Assembly: GCA_009746045.1 (NCBI GenBank)
Contig: RPFO01000138.1
Location: forward strand, 383,979-447,978
Source: Mesostigma viride
Lineage: Eukaryota > Streptophyta > Mesostigmatophyceae > Mesostigmatales > Mesostigmataceae
Direction of reading: 5' to 3'
DNA length: 64,000 bases
This document shows positions 21,645 to 34,300 of this stretch, piece after piece. The stretch's first letter is position 1, and every line of letters starts with the position of its first letter. The notes beneath the pieces were generated by a model. The model was not told where the DNA came from. It worked only from the letters and a program-made list of their open reading frames with translations, and did not search any database. A program made the position numbers and the translations under genes.

Positions 21645-22718
21645 CTAGCCCGCTGGGGGCGTCCACATCTTGTGGTTGATCATCAGGTCCCCGCCCCTCC
21701 AGTACACCTTGGGCTTCTGGGGGTCCTGCTTATGGCGGAGGTATTCCGGCCACAGGTCGCGTCGCTGCTGTTGCTGAGCGGGGGTGAGGTCGTCATCCAG
21801 CGTCCAGGTGAGGTCGTGCAACCGCTTGCGACGAGAGAGGAACCGCTGCTTATCCTCAGGGGAGGAGAAGGTGAGTAGGACTGGTGGGGGAGCCGCCTTG
21901 TCCCGTGAGTGGGGAAGGCGGTGGCACCCACGCAGTTCTACCTCACCTACCAGGCCCATGAGGGTAAGAAGCTGGTTCTTGAGCTCGTCAGCAAGAGAGG
22001 TTGACGTCTCACCTGGCTTCTGGGGGAAGCGACGTAGCACCACTCGGCACTCGCGGCGAGCGCGATCGGTGACCTCCCGTTGCTGGGCCTGGCGGTGGTC
22101 CTCCAGCTCCTGGAGCTTTGTGGCGATGGCGTCGGTGGTGGAGGCGGTCGCTGACCGCAGCAGGTCCGCGTAGGAGAGCGGCGGGAGGTCGCCAGCATCC
22201 TGCCGGGGTGGCTGGGATGCAATGGTGGCCGTCTGCTCCGCTATCTTGGGGACCTGTGTGGCCAGGGCCTCGGTGTGGGCGGTGATGGCCTCAAGCTTCT
22301 TCAGGAGCACGCCACACTTGCCCTCCACCTGGTTAAGGCGAGAGACAAGTGCCGCATGCGTTTCCGAAGCTTGTGCCGCGGTGTGCAGCGTCGTGAACTG
22401 GGGCTGGAGCTTGTGGACGACCTTGGTTTCCACGTTGGAGACCCGGGCCTCGACCGTGTTGAGCGTGGTGTTCAGCGATGTCAGCTGCTCGGCCAGCGGC
22501 CAGGTCACGTGCTCCTCCAGCACTGCGCGGATGTCATCCTTGCAGAGGGAGGAAGCCGAGGGGGCTGCCGGCTGTGCGGGGGCTGGGGTGCGGAGCGTGC
22601 GGGTGATGTCGATGAGGCGGAGCTGGAAATGGCTGGTCAAGATAGCCAGGCGTTGTTGTGCTTCGTTCATAGCATAGAGCCAGGACATGTCTCCATCGTA
22701 GTCAATAGCCCCCTTCAC
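21645..22718 (-). CDS. ORF1-like protein of a repeated LINE-type element (copy A, intact)
   Basis: A 357-residue open frame. Residues ~60-200 are rich in heptad-like L/V/A spacing, consistent with a coiled coil (TSLNTTLNTVEARVSNVETK). Residues ~225-320 hold a compact basic domain with VVLRRFPQKPGE, then LADELKNQLL and FLSRRKRLHDLTWTLDDDLT. The C terminus ends DLWPEYLRH...YWRGGDLMI. This layout (coiled coil, RRM-like fold, C-terminal domain) is that of L1-type ORF1 or transposase-22 proteins, which bind element RNA. Two more copies exist in the window (23806-24880 and 42870-44735), showing it is a mobile family. No reverse transcriptase or endonuclease ORF is adjacent, so these copies may be non-autonomous or 5'-truncated. 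The start codon choice is uncertain. Confidence 0.7.
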   Translation of the reverse strand: MKGAIDYDGDMSWLYAMNEAQQRLAILTSHFQLRLIDITRTLRTPAPAQPAAPSASSLCKDDIRAVLEEHVTWPLAEQLTSLNTTLNTVEARVSNVETKVVHKLQPQFTTLHTAAQASETHAALVSRLNQVEGKCGVLLKKLEAITAHTEALATQVPKIAEQTATIASQPPRQDAGDLPPLSYADLLRSATASTTDAIATKLQELEDHRQAQQREVTDRARRECRVVLRRFPQKPGETSTSLADELKNQLLTLMGLVGEVELRGCHRLPHSRDKAAPPPVLLTFSSPEDKQRFLSRRKRLHDLTWTLDDDLTPAQQQQRRDLWPEYLRHKQDPQKPKVYWRGGDLMINHKMWTPPAG

Positions 22719-23034
22719 GAAGAGCTTCCGCTCCTGTTCGAGGAACTGGAGAACGTACTATGCTAATCTCATGCTACGTACTATGCTAATCTCATTAGAA
22801 AAAATAATTACACAAAAGTTTAAACAAATATCATCTGCATCATTCCCCAACCATTAAGCACTAGATGGGGATGTAATCCTCATCCGAGCTGTACTGTAAT
22901 GGCAGACGAGGCGGTAGTGTAGCGGCTATCCTCAGGGCCAATAACCTCCACCTGCGGACTTCTACCCTGGCTAGCAACGGTCATCAGTCGGTATCAGTCA
23001 TGTACATGTGTGCCTAGCTATGATGTGCCACACT

Positions 23035-23400
23035 CCAGATGATTAATTAATTAATTAATTAGAAACATCACTCCGTTGGGAGTACATGTAGCACATATCC
23101 CTGAGAAGGGGCATATGGCTTTTAATACATTCTGGGCTACTTCCTGCAAGGGTGGGAATGTAAGCAACACTTGCTCTAGGTGCACCAAGGCACCTGCACC
23201 CTCATGATCTTCACACTATGCCCAGCTAAGGGGGAGTATGTCATGTGGGGGAAGATCATCATATGGCTATACAAGAGCTAAGGCATGGCTTCTCGACAGA
23301 GAGCATCTCTCTGCACGGCATTAAAATTTAAATTAAATTAAATTATAACATGTCTCCGTTGGGAGATCATGTAGCACATATTCCAGGTTGGATGGGTGGT
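23035..23400 (-). repeat. 3' tail of ORF1-like element copy B, two hairpin units
   Basis: Read on the minus strand this carries ATGATCTTCCCCCACATGAC, CATGAGGGTGCAGGTGCC, then AAGCCATATGCCCCTTCTCA, then CTCCCAACGGAG and a TTAATTAA run. It matches the tail of copy C (44822-45225) over more than 250 bp. A second hairpin, TCTCC-GTTG-GGAGA inside ACATG...CATGT, lies at about 23347-23372 next to an AAATTAAATTAAATTA run. Confidence 0.75.
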
Positions 23401-23805
23401 GTGGAGGAAGCCGCGTAATCGAACTAACCTAACTCTAAGCTATATCTAGTCTAGAAAAAGCCTATCTACGCTACTCATCAAAACGGCTCCTCCTCTTGGG
23501 GGGAGGCGGCTTGCCCACAGGGGCTGGCGTGTGCGCCTTGACAATCTTCTTCCACCGCGTCTTGTCCTGCATGGCAGTCCAAAGACGGGAAAGAGAATGG
23601 ATGCACGGCATAGCATGGCTAAATTCTTAATGCGACATCCATGGGGGTCCCATTATAGGCAGGGCGTGGCTAAATTCTGAAGGCATCATCCATGGGGGCC
23701 ATTATGGGCGCACATGCGCGTGGGCCACATGCTAGGCTAAGCCTGACTAATCTACACTACTGGTATATATTCCCTAGTCTACTGGTTGTCTCTTTGATAT
23801 ATTCC

Positions 23806-24880
23806 CTAGTCTGAGGTGGCAGGGGGGGCCTGCCAGGGCTTGTGGTCAACGTGGATGACCGCCCCCCTCCAGTATACCGGCTTCCCCCTTGCGCTCTGCC
23901 GGAGCTGAAGGTAGGTCGGCCATAGCTCGCGTCGCCGCTGTTGCTGGGCCAGGGTCAAGTCGTCGTCCAGCGTGAAGCGAGTCTCCGGGAGCTTCTTGCG
24001 GCATTTAAGGAACGACAGCTTGTACGCCATGTACTTAAGGGTGAGGAGCACGGGTGCCGGGCCAGCCTTCCCCCGCGCGCGGGGGAGGTTGACAGCCGAC
24101 ATGTCCAGCTCACCAGTGAGTAGCGTGGGGGCAAGAATGGCGCGCTTAAATGCCTCAAGAAGGCTCGTGGAGGTCTCACCTGCCGGCTGGTCGAAGTGCT
24201 TGACGATGACATTGTGGCTGCGCCGGGCGATGTCGATCGGCTTCCTCGCGAAGGTCGAGGGCTTGTTGCTTGAGTTGTGCCGAGATGGTGGAGGTGGTGG
24301 AGGTGGTGTGCTGCTTAAGCAAGTCCGCCACATCTGCAGCTAGGGGCGTCACAGTGCTGTGAGATGGCTTCTTGGAGGTGGAGGAGAAAGGTATATTCGG
24401 TCAAGGGGGAGGGTTTTCGGAGGTCCACGGCAGAGCGCTGAAGGATGGAAAAGAGCTAGGGCGGCGAGCTGAAGGCGCGGTCGGGACCAGCCAGACGACT
24501 GGTCAGGTTCGCCGTGAGAAAACTGGCCGTCAGACTGGCCGCGGAATTGGTGATAGATAGCGTTGGAGGCGCTGGCACAGGTCAAGAAGGGAGGCGTACG
24601 ACCCATAAAACACGAGCTCCAGTATCCTAATGGGTGGCAAGTCGAAATAGCCGGTGTTGACGTTGAATGTGGAAAATAGCTCGGCAACACGTCAAAGTCG
24701 TTCTCAGACCAGTTAGGTTCGGCTGCCAGGCGGCTGCATTTGGGTTCAGGCGATGCAGAAGGCGAGGCAGGAATCCCGGGAGGTTTCGAGGCGACCACCA
24801 GTGCGCGACTAGTGTCACCACTGCCTGCAGGACCTGAGGGCGAAGCTGCAGCCGGAGCTGCAGACGTATGGTTGTCTCCT
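23806..24880 (-). pseudogene. ORF1-like element copy B, frameshifted
   Basis: Two open frames on the minus strand. The first, 24349 to about 24880, shares an N-terminal part with copy C (SPSASPEPK-SR; upstream TGACACTAGTCG-GCACTGGT). The second, 23806-24333, carries the C-terminal domain: HNVIVKHFDQPAGETSTSLL, then CRKKLPETRFTLDDDLTLAQ, then KPVYWRG. The frames do not join without a shift near 24340. Comparison with copy A shows that most of the coiled coil is missing. I read it as a decayed ORF1 copy of the same family. Confidence 0.65.
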
Positions 24881-24899
24881 TAAGGTATTTTCAGAGCTT

Positions 24900-26035
24900 A
24901 GCGCAGCCGCCAGGCTGCGTTGCGTCGAGGAGCGCTTGCTCGTCATATATTGCGTAATAGCTTCGGAAAATTATATCAGCGTGTGCGTCTTAGAAAGACG
25001 AAGCGATTGTGATATTCACAGCCGAATTTGGTGCCCAAACGTGAAGGTTATGAGCTCCGCCGTCAGCCATGGCTACCTTGTGGCTCGTGGCTCGTGGCGT
25101 GAGCATCATGGCCGGGCATAACTTCAGCCTCGAAGCTGTGAGGACGGGGAGGACAATTACCATGCATGAGCTACATCGCATTTGAGAGCAATCCCGTCAA
25201 GTGCTAAGCTAGCCGCGCTACCGATCGAAGCTTGTTTAGTAATTAATGTGCATACTCACTATAGCTGGGATACCTCTACTGATTCTGATTTGGCACGCCG
25301 CACAGGTGAAAACCATTTGCGTTCAGTCCCTCTACTGATGTTTAGCAATGTGTTTTACGATCGACTGTATATGCATAGTTCGTGCTAGACACCGGTGTAC
25401 AACTTGCCATTCGACTTATGCGTTTACTGGCAAGCCACGTGCTTGAGCATGGTGTATACTTCTCCTGTACATGGACATTCCAAAACCAGTGTTCACCGAC
25501 AAATTATGTATGCTAGAATTCTCAATTTGAACACAAAAGCAGGTATCCATCCCCTGAGGCCAGCCTGAGAACTGCAGCAGAGGCCACACACGTGCCATGC
25601 GGGCGAGCACTTTATCACAGACCTAAATGAAGTATCTTTTGGATAGTACTTCCTGAGCCAAATGCCTGTGTCCACGTGGTCTGAGGGGATGGATGGAGCC
25701 AGCTACAAGAGCCGATACTATGTACATGTGCTTGCGGTGTGCATGATGCACCTACAGAGGGACCATGGCCATGCGGCGTGTGCGATCAGCCGCAGTCCAT
25801 CACAGCCGTGGATAAAAACGTCACCAAGGGGTGGGCAGGAGAGAAGGACATGCCTGCATGCGCCAGCACGGGAACTACCACGGCTGTATGCCCGCAATGT
25901 TCTACCCTTTTCACTGCGCCAGCGCCCTCTACCCCCCTGCAACCATTACTGGCTACAGGGCGCCCTTGCACATCTAAGGGCGCCACCAGTCGCCAGATGC
26001 TGACCTTCTGGACCAGCCGGGTGGCACGAGCGGCG
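24900..26035. other. intergenic, no gene seen
   Basis: Between ORF1 copy B and the CSN2 stop codon. Only short unrelated open frames occur. I find no clear TGTAA on the minus strand just beyond the CSN2 stop. Confidence 0.5.
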
Positions 26036-27352
26036 CTAGGTGCTGATCTTGTTGATGACGGTCTGGTGGATGGAGCGTAGCTGCGTTGTCCACTTGTCCA
26101 TGGCGGTGTACCTCAGCATGCCCGCGCTGCGGTCACCCAGCTCCAGCAGCTGGTTGACCTGGTCGATGTGGCCGCAGATGCGGTTGTCCAATATCAGAGA
26201 CACCAGCAGCTGTTCGACGTCACGCTCAGGGATGTTCAGTTCCTTGGAGACAAAGGGGATGCGGATGCGGGTGTACGGCTTGATCAGCTTGAGCAGCACC
26301 TGTGTGCGGATGTTCTTCAGCAGCAGGTCCTCGATGTAGTTGCGGATGAAAGCATCGTCCATGATCGTGCGGCGGTCGCGCTTGAGGATGGTCTCGAACT
26401 CCAGGATGTCGTTGCGCTGGTACGCGCCCACCAGGTTGGTCATCGCCACCACCTCCGGGTCGCTCTTGTACGGCTTGGCCTCCTGCGCGTCAAACGGGTT
26501 CACCTCGCTCTCCATCAGCATGGACGCCAGCACGAGGTACTTGAGGCACTGGATGCGGCGCGGGTTGCCCGCCTCGTCGTAGTTCTTGAACGCCTCAAAG
26601 AAGTCGGTCGCCGCCGCGTCCCACACGCGCTCTGCCATGTGCATCTTGCCGCCGCACTCACGCAGGATGCCCATGATGCGCGGGTGCGGGATTGCGCTCT
26701 TGATGCTCAGTGCGCGCTGGTACAGCTGCTTGAGTTTCTTGGTGTTCTTCGTCTCGGTGTACATCTGGATCTCTACCGCGTACACCTCCAGCAGGTGCGT
26801 GCCCTTCTTCTGGTCGTCGCTACCGTCCTCGCGTGTGCATGACTTGTGCAGCTCCTTGAGAGACTTGGCCATCCGGCCGTACTCCTTGTTGTCGAACCAC
26901 AGCTTGCACAGCTTCAGATTGGTCTTGAACCAGAGTCGCTCGTTGGGCGCGTCGTCCAGCGCGCGCAGCGTCGTCTCGTAAAACTCCTGCAGCAGCTCCA
27001 CCTCCTTAGACGCCGACACAAAGTCCAGGATGCTGCTGATGCACTTTTCGCTGTAGTTGCGGGTAACCGCGCTCTTTATGTAAGTGAGCATCTCCCGGTA
27101 CGCCTCCATCATCGTACGGAAGTTGCCCATCCGGTAGTGCAGCTTGACCATCTGCTTCAGGGCCTTGAAGCCCCACTCGCCTTTTTCCTCCTCCATACTA
27201 ATCACCGCCCGGAAGCCCTCCAAAGCCTCCTTCGGCTCCGATTCTATCATGCCCTTGGTGTTGTAATAGTGGTTCTCAATGTCAACATTTTGCTCTTCCG
27301 GCTCGTCATCCGAGTACTCGAACCCATAGTCTTCCATATCCGAGTCGCCCAT
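26036..27352 (-). CDS. CSN2: COP9 signalosome complex subunit 2
   Basis: A 438-residue intact, intronless protein matching eukaryotic CSN2 (COPS2/TRIP15; FUS12 in Arabidopsis) over its full length. Diagnostic blocks are the acidic N terminus with [94 protein letters not shown], and [16 protein letters not shown]. The helical repeats are followed by the C-terminal PCI/winged-helix region with [19 protein letters not shown] and [12 protein letters not shown]. In the known complex CSN2 binds the cullin-RBX end of cullin-RING ligases and helps position CSN5 for NEDD8 removal. Length equals the usual ~440. ATG at 27352 gives the conserved start. It is a single exon between intron-rich neighbours, so it may be a retained retrocopy. 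It is transcribed divergently from the CCCH gene. Confidence 0.96.
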   Translation of the reverse strand: MGDSDMEDYGFEYSDDEPEEQNVDIENHYYNTKGMIESEPKEALEGFRAVISMEEEKGEWGFKALKQMVKLHYRMGNFRTMMEAYREMLTYIKSAVTRNYSEKCISSILDFVSASKEVELLQEFYETTLRALDDAPNERLWFKTNLKLCKLWFDNKEYGRMAKSLKELHKSCTREDGSDDQKKGTHLLEVYAVEIQMYTETKNTKKLKQLYQRALSIKSAIPHPRIMGILRECGGKMHMAERVWDAAATDFFEAFKNYDEAGNPRRIQCLKYLVLASMLMESEVNPFDAQEAKPYKSDPEVVAMTNLVGAYQRNDILEFETILKRDRRTIMDDAFIRNYIEDLLLKNIRTQVLLKLIKPYTRIRIPFVSKELNIPERDVEQLLVSLILDNRICGHIDQVNQLLELGDRSAGMLRYTAMDKWTTQLRSIHQTVINKIST

Positions 27353-28391
27353 TTTTGCCGAGAAGTGGCAGGCGCGCCTGAGGCGGACAAGTCAAGCACA
27401 GCGGGCAAGAGGACTGCAGTCTATTTCAAGAGCAGCCCTGCGGGGGGGGGGGTCTGACTTACGAAAGGGCCCAACTGCAGGATAAGCTACGCGTCAGCCA
27501 TAAATGACTTGCGCAATCCTTCAACAGAGAGAACAAAAGGATCTACACACAAAGTACCGGGGACGACAACCATGCGCTAAATTATTGTGATTATCCTGCT
27601 CAGGAATAGGGCTCAGGATGGCCAAAACACCTCGGTTTATTCGGGGAACTCCATCGCCATGCCACCCCGCGTGCAATTGCAGCTTATTGTATTGCAATTT
27701 CGCGGTCCTGGCAGACAGTAGCGCTGGAAAGTGGGACCACGGCGCCGGGTTCCAGTAGAAGAGATTGAGGCGTATAGTCCTGGGACGAGCCGTTGCGCGC
27801 AAAGGAGATAGCAAGTATCCTTATATAATATTGGTTTCTCCCTTCTACTTAAGAATCCTTATGTATTCGTCGCTATATCCCTACATATTAATGATATCCT
27901 TATTATATATTGGGCGGGCGTCGCACCTCGTTTTATTTAGGGCAATAAGTTTGCAAGCGGTCACTGGTCAGTCGGTCAGTCTGCAGTCAGACTACCAAGC
28001 GGGCTGCGAAGGAACGGTCAGCGAGGAAGATGTAAAGCGCCGCTTCAGTAAAAAAGGCGGGAAGCACGCACACCGACCAGGACAGGAGGCAGATGCACAC
28101 TTGTCATGCGGGCGGGGCCTCGGCGATGAAAACGCAGAAATGACTTCTCCTGTGCTACGTCTGACTTATGACACTTCCTCCCGAGCTTTGACAGCGAATG
28201 GGCTCCTGTGATCGTGGCACTTGGTTATTCATGGAGCCGCCAGCCTTGAGACAAGGCCTTCTGCTTCACGGGCGCGTTCTAGGAATGTGCGGAACATGCC
28301 ATGCGTGCGCAGTCGGTAGAAAGAGCCTTCCAAGAAAGCGCAAATTTAAAGCGGATGGACGACTAGATGCTTTGATCGTGTGCATGCGGAA
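27353..28391. promoter_or_regulatory. divergent intergenic/promoter region
   Basis: About 1 kb separates the start codons of CSN2 (minus) and the CCCH gene (plus), so both promoters and 5' UTRs must lie here. There are AT-rich islands (TCCTTATATAATATTGG near 27820 and CTTATTATATATTGGG near 27900) in otherwise GC-rich DNA, which are candidate core-promoter elements for the plus-strand gene. No coding exon is evident. Confidence 0.45.
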
Positions 28392-31300
28392 ATGCAAGCC
28401 AGTGCAGTTTTGAAAGACACCCTGCGTGACCAAGTTGATGTGATCGGGAAAGGAGTGGCGTTGCTGTTGCAGCCGCAACCTGACCCTGCAACCCCGGTGC
28501 GTGTCTGTTTGCGATCCCTTGCCAGTGCAGAAAACCGCACGGCACCGCAGGAACCAAATAGAGAAGTGGACCTTAATATCTTTTTTAAGGATGCCCAACT
28601 TTCCCAAAAATATGATATTGCACAGTTGGCAGCCGTGCAGAAGGATGCGGGTTGTAATAGCGTCGACGTAGTCCATGGATCTGCCGCGGATTTTCGTCGG
28701 GATGCTCAGCAACCTTGGGGGCAAGAGAGTGAAATCTGCCAAGAGCCTGGGCTGAAAAGCGGCGGGGAACTGAAAACAGTAGGCGATTGTGAGCAACCTC
28801 AGCACGGAAATCTGCGCTGCGAGCAGGTTTTTTTGGGTGAACCAGACGACAGCAAGCAAAAGCGCTCAAGTGATATTGTAGTAACGTCTAAGGTCGGGGC
28901 GGTGGCGGGCAAAATTGATGCCATAGGAGGAAATAATGACCACGCTGCCCGCAAACGGGCTGAGCAAGCGCCTGTGACACATATAAATTCAGAAACAATG
29001 GCTCCGGCGAAGCCAGACATGAACGGAGTTATTGCACGGGATGATCCTGGCTCGACAGCACCTGTGGTTGCCGGTGACACTCGAGTCAGCCGACCAGGAA
29101 CTGATGGCGTGATTGCTGTGGAGGCGTCCCATGTATATTCTTCGTTCCCATTGACCCCTGATGGCAAGGCACACTCCAGGTTGCCGGCGGCACATTCCCC
29201 GCCCTTGCCTGCTTTACTCGCTGGCAATCCCAACTATCAGTCCATGCAGCCCCTCGCAGCCCTCGCTGAGGGTACTTCGCGAGGGGGTGACGTGGCCACA
29301 CCGGCGCCCAGCCTGCAGAGCACGCTGGACAGCAAGGACGCGCAGCTCTACCGCGCATCACAGTCGCTGGCCCGCCTGCGCAAGGAGGTGGAGGAGCTCA
29401 AGGCTCGCAACGGGGTGCTTGACGCGGAACGCCTCGCGCTGCATGAGGAGGTGTGTGAGGGGGGGGGGGGATTGGACGGTGCTGGGTAGGCAAGTGGTAC
29501 GACAGGCTGTGTCGGCATGAGCCAGGGTGAAGGGCTCTGATGGGTCCAAGTGCAGAACGGGTGGGGTGACGTCTCTGTGGCACAATTGGCATTGTTGTAC
29601 TGACACGTGTCCCACCTTGCATTGCCGCCTGCCCCCCCTTGGCCAGATCCGTTGGTTGGCTGACCGCCGTGTAGAGGAGGAGGTGGAGCGCAAGCAGCTG
29701 GCGCGGGAGCTGGAGGAAGCGAGGGCAATGCTGGTCGCGGCCACCAGCAGCGCGGCGGTGGCGGCCCCCCCTGCAAGTGACCAGCAGTTCCTGGAGCTGC
29801 AGGCCATGCTGCACGGTGAGGGCTGCTGCATGATGATGGTTGCACGGTGAGGGCTGCTGCATGATGATGGTTGCACGGTGAGGGCTGCTGCATGATGATG
29901 GTTGCACGGTGAGGGCTGCTGCATGATGATGGTTGCACGGTGAGGGCTGCTGCATGATGATGGTTGCACGGTGAGGGCTGCTGCATGATGATGGTTGCAC
30001 GGTGAGGGCTGCTGCATGATGATGGTTGCACGGTGAGGGCTGCTGCATGATGATGGTTGCACGGTGAGGGCTGCTGCATGATGATGGTTGCACGGTGAGG
30101 GCTGCTGCATGATGATGGTTGCACGGTGAGGGCTGCTGCATGATGATGGTTGCACGGTGAGGGCTGCTGCATGATGATGGTTGCACGGTGAGGGCTGCTG
30201 CATGATGATGGTTGCACGGTGAGGGCTGCTGCATGATGATGGTTGCACGGTGAGGGCTGCTGTATGATGATGGTTGCACGGTGAGGGCTGCTGCATGATG
30301 ATGGTTGCACGGTGAGGGCTGCTGTATGATGATGGTTGCACGGTGAGGGCTGCTGTATGATGATGGTTGCACGGTGAGGGCTGCTGCATGATGATGGTTG
30401 CACGGTGAGGGCTGCTTGTTCCTATGCTGCATGATGAGGGTTGCCGTTTGAGGTTTGCTTGGCGAGAGTCGCCTGACTGATGGTTGTAGGTGAGGGTGCC
30501 TGCACAGTGAGGGTGGCGAGAGGGCTGCACTGTGCGTATGGGGGAGCCACTCTCTGTGGTAGTCTGTGCAGAAGGGCGGTGTTGCGGGTCGTCCTGCCCG
30601 CCTGCCCACGGCAAGCAGCATGGCTAATGCAAGGAGGTTCTCTAATGCTGCCAGTCCTATACGTTGGGGTGGCAGATGCGTGGTGCCAGAGAGCGGTCCG
30701 CTTACTGGGCATGCACGGCGCTTGTTAGTGTGTATGCTGACATCCCTCCCCCCATCATCATCCCTCCCCTTCCCCTTCTTGCCTGCCCTTCGTGGCTTTT
30801 GTGTGCGCAGACTCGGCGGTGGCGGCGCAGCAGCTGCACGACACGCTGGCATCCGCCACAAGCGACAGCGTGCGCAAGAGGCAGGAGGAGGAGCACAGCA
30901 GCAAGGAGGTCAAGGACTTGAGGGGTGGGTGTGCGTGTGTGGCAGGAGGGCAAGGAGGTCAAGGAACACGAGGGGTGGTGGTGCGCGTGTGGGAGGAGGG
31001 CAAGGAGGGCAAGGACTTGAGGGGGGGGTGCGCAAGGAGGGCAAGGAGGGCAAGGAGGGCATGGAGGGCATGGAGGGCAAGGAGGGCAAGGAGGGCAAGT
31101 AGGGCAAGGAGGGCAAGGAGGGCAAGGAGGGCAAGGAGGGCAAGGAGGGCAAGGAGGGCAAGGAGGGCAAGGAGGGCAAGGAGGGCAAGGAGGGCACGGA
31201 GGGCAAGGACTAGAAGAGTGCGTATAATATCGTGGGATGGAAGGCATGGCGATGTGCTGGACATGTATCGGTGCTGCACTTTCTGATGTCTTTGCTTTTA

Positions 31301-34300
31301 TGGATAATGCATCATGTACCCACCGGTGATGTCGACTGTTGCATATTCGTCTCTCTGCCCAAAACGTTTTGTGTTTCCTTTTTACAACCTTATGCTACCC
31401 CTGCCCCGCACACACACCATTGCACATGTCTTTGCGTGCGTGTGGCAGGCCTCATCGGTTCCCTGCGCGCGCAGTGCTTTGAGCTGACCAGCGAACGCGA
31501 TGCATTACGGGCCAGTCTGCAAGCTGCGCTCACCAGTAATGTGAGCGGGGGTGGCGTTGGCGTTGGCGTTGGCGGCGGTAGTGGTGCGCCACCCATGGGT
31601 CATGAGCCGCCCATGCATCTGCTGCCACCCGCGATGGCGCCTCATCAGCACCACGCAGGACCAGCCCCATCCGTTCCCCCCCATCACCACATGATGCCAC
31701 ACCACGCGCCCCCCCACCGAGAGCCGCCGCCCCCGCTTCCCAAAGAGCTTGCGCTACGTATGCAAGAGTCCCCCGCGTGGGGCCATACTGCGGTGCCTCC
31801 GCATTCGCATGCGCCCCATGGCCCGCCACACCGCGCGCCGCCGTTGCAGGAGATCGGCCCGCCACCGCGTCGCCCAGGGAGCGTGGGCAAGGGGTCGCCC
31901 CCCTTCCCGATGGTCTCCCCCACCGTCCCCTCCCGCGGCCGTGTCCACGCGTCCAATGGCAGCGCGCCACACCCGCCCAGTGGCAGCAACCAGGAGCGTA
32001 CACTGACCAGCAGCGAGCGGCATGGAGGGGAGCATGGGGCCCACAGCCACCGCCGCCTGCCCTGGCCGCTGGGGCATGACTTCAACTCGGCGGCGCAACA
32101 GGAAGAGCGGGCCAGTCGGCCCATCGTGCTTGACCCTGCGGACCTGATCAAGGGGACGGCACCACTGGTGGCCGCGGCCAAGGGGGGGGCGCCGCGCTCA
32201 CCCCCACGAGGCGCGCATGGCAAGGATGGGCAAGAGCGGGGTGGCAGGGAGGCGCATGGTTCTGCGGTGGCCAGCGGCCACTCCTCTGGTGAGGTGGGCA
32301 TTGCGGGCGGGCAGCGCGGCAGTGTCAGCCAGCGGGCGCAGGGCGGTGCGGGCGTAGGGGAGGAGGTGGTGTCTCATCCACCGCGAGGGGACAAGGGGGC
32401 GGTCAGCAGCGGTCAACAGGGGGGTGCGGGGGTGCCATTGCTGCATGGCACGGGACTGGCGGAGGAGGGAGAGGGAGTGGACAAGCAGCCTGTTGTTGTT
32501 GGGGTGAAGAGGGAGAATGAGCAAGAGGTATCGCAGGAAGCACTGCAGCTGGTGGCTGTGCCGGTGGCAAGCGTGGGGCAGGCAGCTACTGCGATCACAA
32601 GGCCAGGAACACCTCCAGATGAGGCGCCCGTGGTGCCCCTGGCTGGTGTAGGGCCAAGCGTGGAGGCTGCCACTGTGTCATCACCGGCTGCTGCTGCTGC
32701 TGCTGCAGTGATGGTTGGGGTCTTGATGGAGGCGGCGCCACAGCGCATGGAACCGCTGCAAGCATCATCGCCACAGGCGCCGCCCACCCCTGGGGAGAAC
32801 ACCAAGGAGCGGGCTGGCGGGGAGGAGGGGATGGAACCGCCAGCACAAACGGTGGCACAGGAGTCTGCCCCCCAGGTCAACGCTGTTGCCCGCCGCGACA
32901 AGGGTTTGGGGAGGGAGGAGGGCGTGGGCGCCTCGCTAACCGGCGCTATTGCGGCGCCGTCGCTGGGAGTTCCCGCCACGGTGGAGCCTGAGACAGGTGC
33001 GGGGCCTCACACGGAGGAGGCTCCTACGGCGGCGCCCGCACATGGGCAAGAGCCTGCCCATGCACCCAGAGTGGATGCAGGTACGGTGCCGTCAACAGCA
33101 GCAGTGCCCATCACCACGGTGCCTGGCCCCGTCTCGTCCCCCGCCACCTCGCCAGTACTCAGCACACCCCAAGGGGCAGGTGGCGGTGAGGCTGTGGGTG
33201 CGGATGCCAGTGGCCCGCTCCCCCTTGCTGTCTCAGGCACCACCAGCCCTTCTGCTGTTGGGCGCAAGGAAGACGACGAGCTCACGCCGCGCACGTCGCT
33301 GCGCAAGATGATTGTGCGCGGACGCAACGCACAGGGTGGGGGGGGAACGGGCGCAGGGTCAGGTGCAGGATCTGGCGCGAGGGCAGGCACTGGGACGGGC
33401 GCTCCTACGGCCGTCGCAGCTGTGGCAGCCGATGCAGCCGCAGCATTTACCTCTTCGACCGCGTGCGAGCAGGCTCCTCCCCTGTCCCCCACAGAGGATG
33501 AGTGCGCCACAAGGGGTGCGGGCGCCCGCAGGGATGGGGTGGCCCTGCAGGAGGCCAGGGCAGATCATGATGTGGCTGCCGCCATGTCGGGCGGGTCATA
33601 CCCCCCAACCGATCAAGGCCTAGGGTTGCCCACCCGCAAGCGGCGCATCTCAGGGTCCAGTCAGGGATACAGGGAGGAGGCGGCGAGGGAGGAGGGGGCG
33701 CCCCCATCCACCAAGAAACCGTACTTCATCTGTACGGGGTTGGGCCGGCCGCCCAAGGCACATGTTGAGGGGTTGCCCGAGGCAGACGGTGTGGGGCTGG
33801 ATGTGTACCATGCCAGGGGTGGTGGGGAGGTTTCTGCTGGCGACACCAGGCTGGAGGCTAGGGTTAGTGAGCAGAGCAGGGAGGGGCGTCAGGTGGTGTC
33901 CCAGGGTGTGGAGCCAGGCAACGCACCCAGCGGCTCCCCCCTGGCTCAGTCGGCGGCGGTGGCGGCTGCCAGGGCGCTGGAGCGGGCGGGGGCGATGGGG
34001 TCCATCCTCTCCAAGCCAGCCGGTGGCGAGGCGAGCCCCTCACCAGACAGAAGCCAGCCCGGCCGCGGTGCCAGGTCATCGCCTCCCGATGCACGCCTGC
34101 CATCGCAACCAACGGCTGTGTCGCCTGATGTGGCTCCCCCAATGCTGGCTCGCCTTGACAACCACGCCGGTGCAGACAAGCCTGACAACAGGGCAGGTGT
34201 GGACAAGGCGGGGGGGACAGCAGCCACGCAGGAGGCGGAGCGGCGGGGTGGCATGCGGATGCCGAGTGGAGAGGAAGGGGAGCCCACTACCCCTGCACGC

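Noticed and set aside
26168-27457. Plus-strand open frames opposite CSN2
   Set aside because: Shadow frames of a strongly conserved, GC-rich coding sequence.
27420-27475. GTAAGT...CCCCCCGCAG on the minus strand upstream of CSN2 as a 5' UTR intron
   Set aside because: The implied intron is only about 24 nt, too short for the spliceosome.
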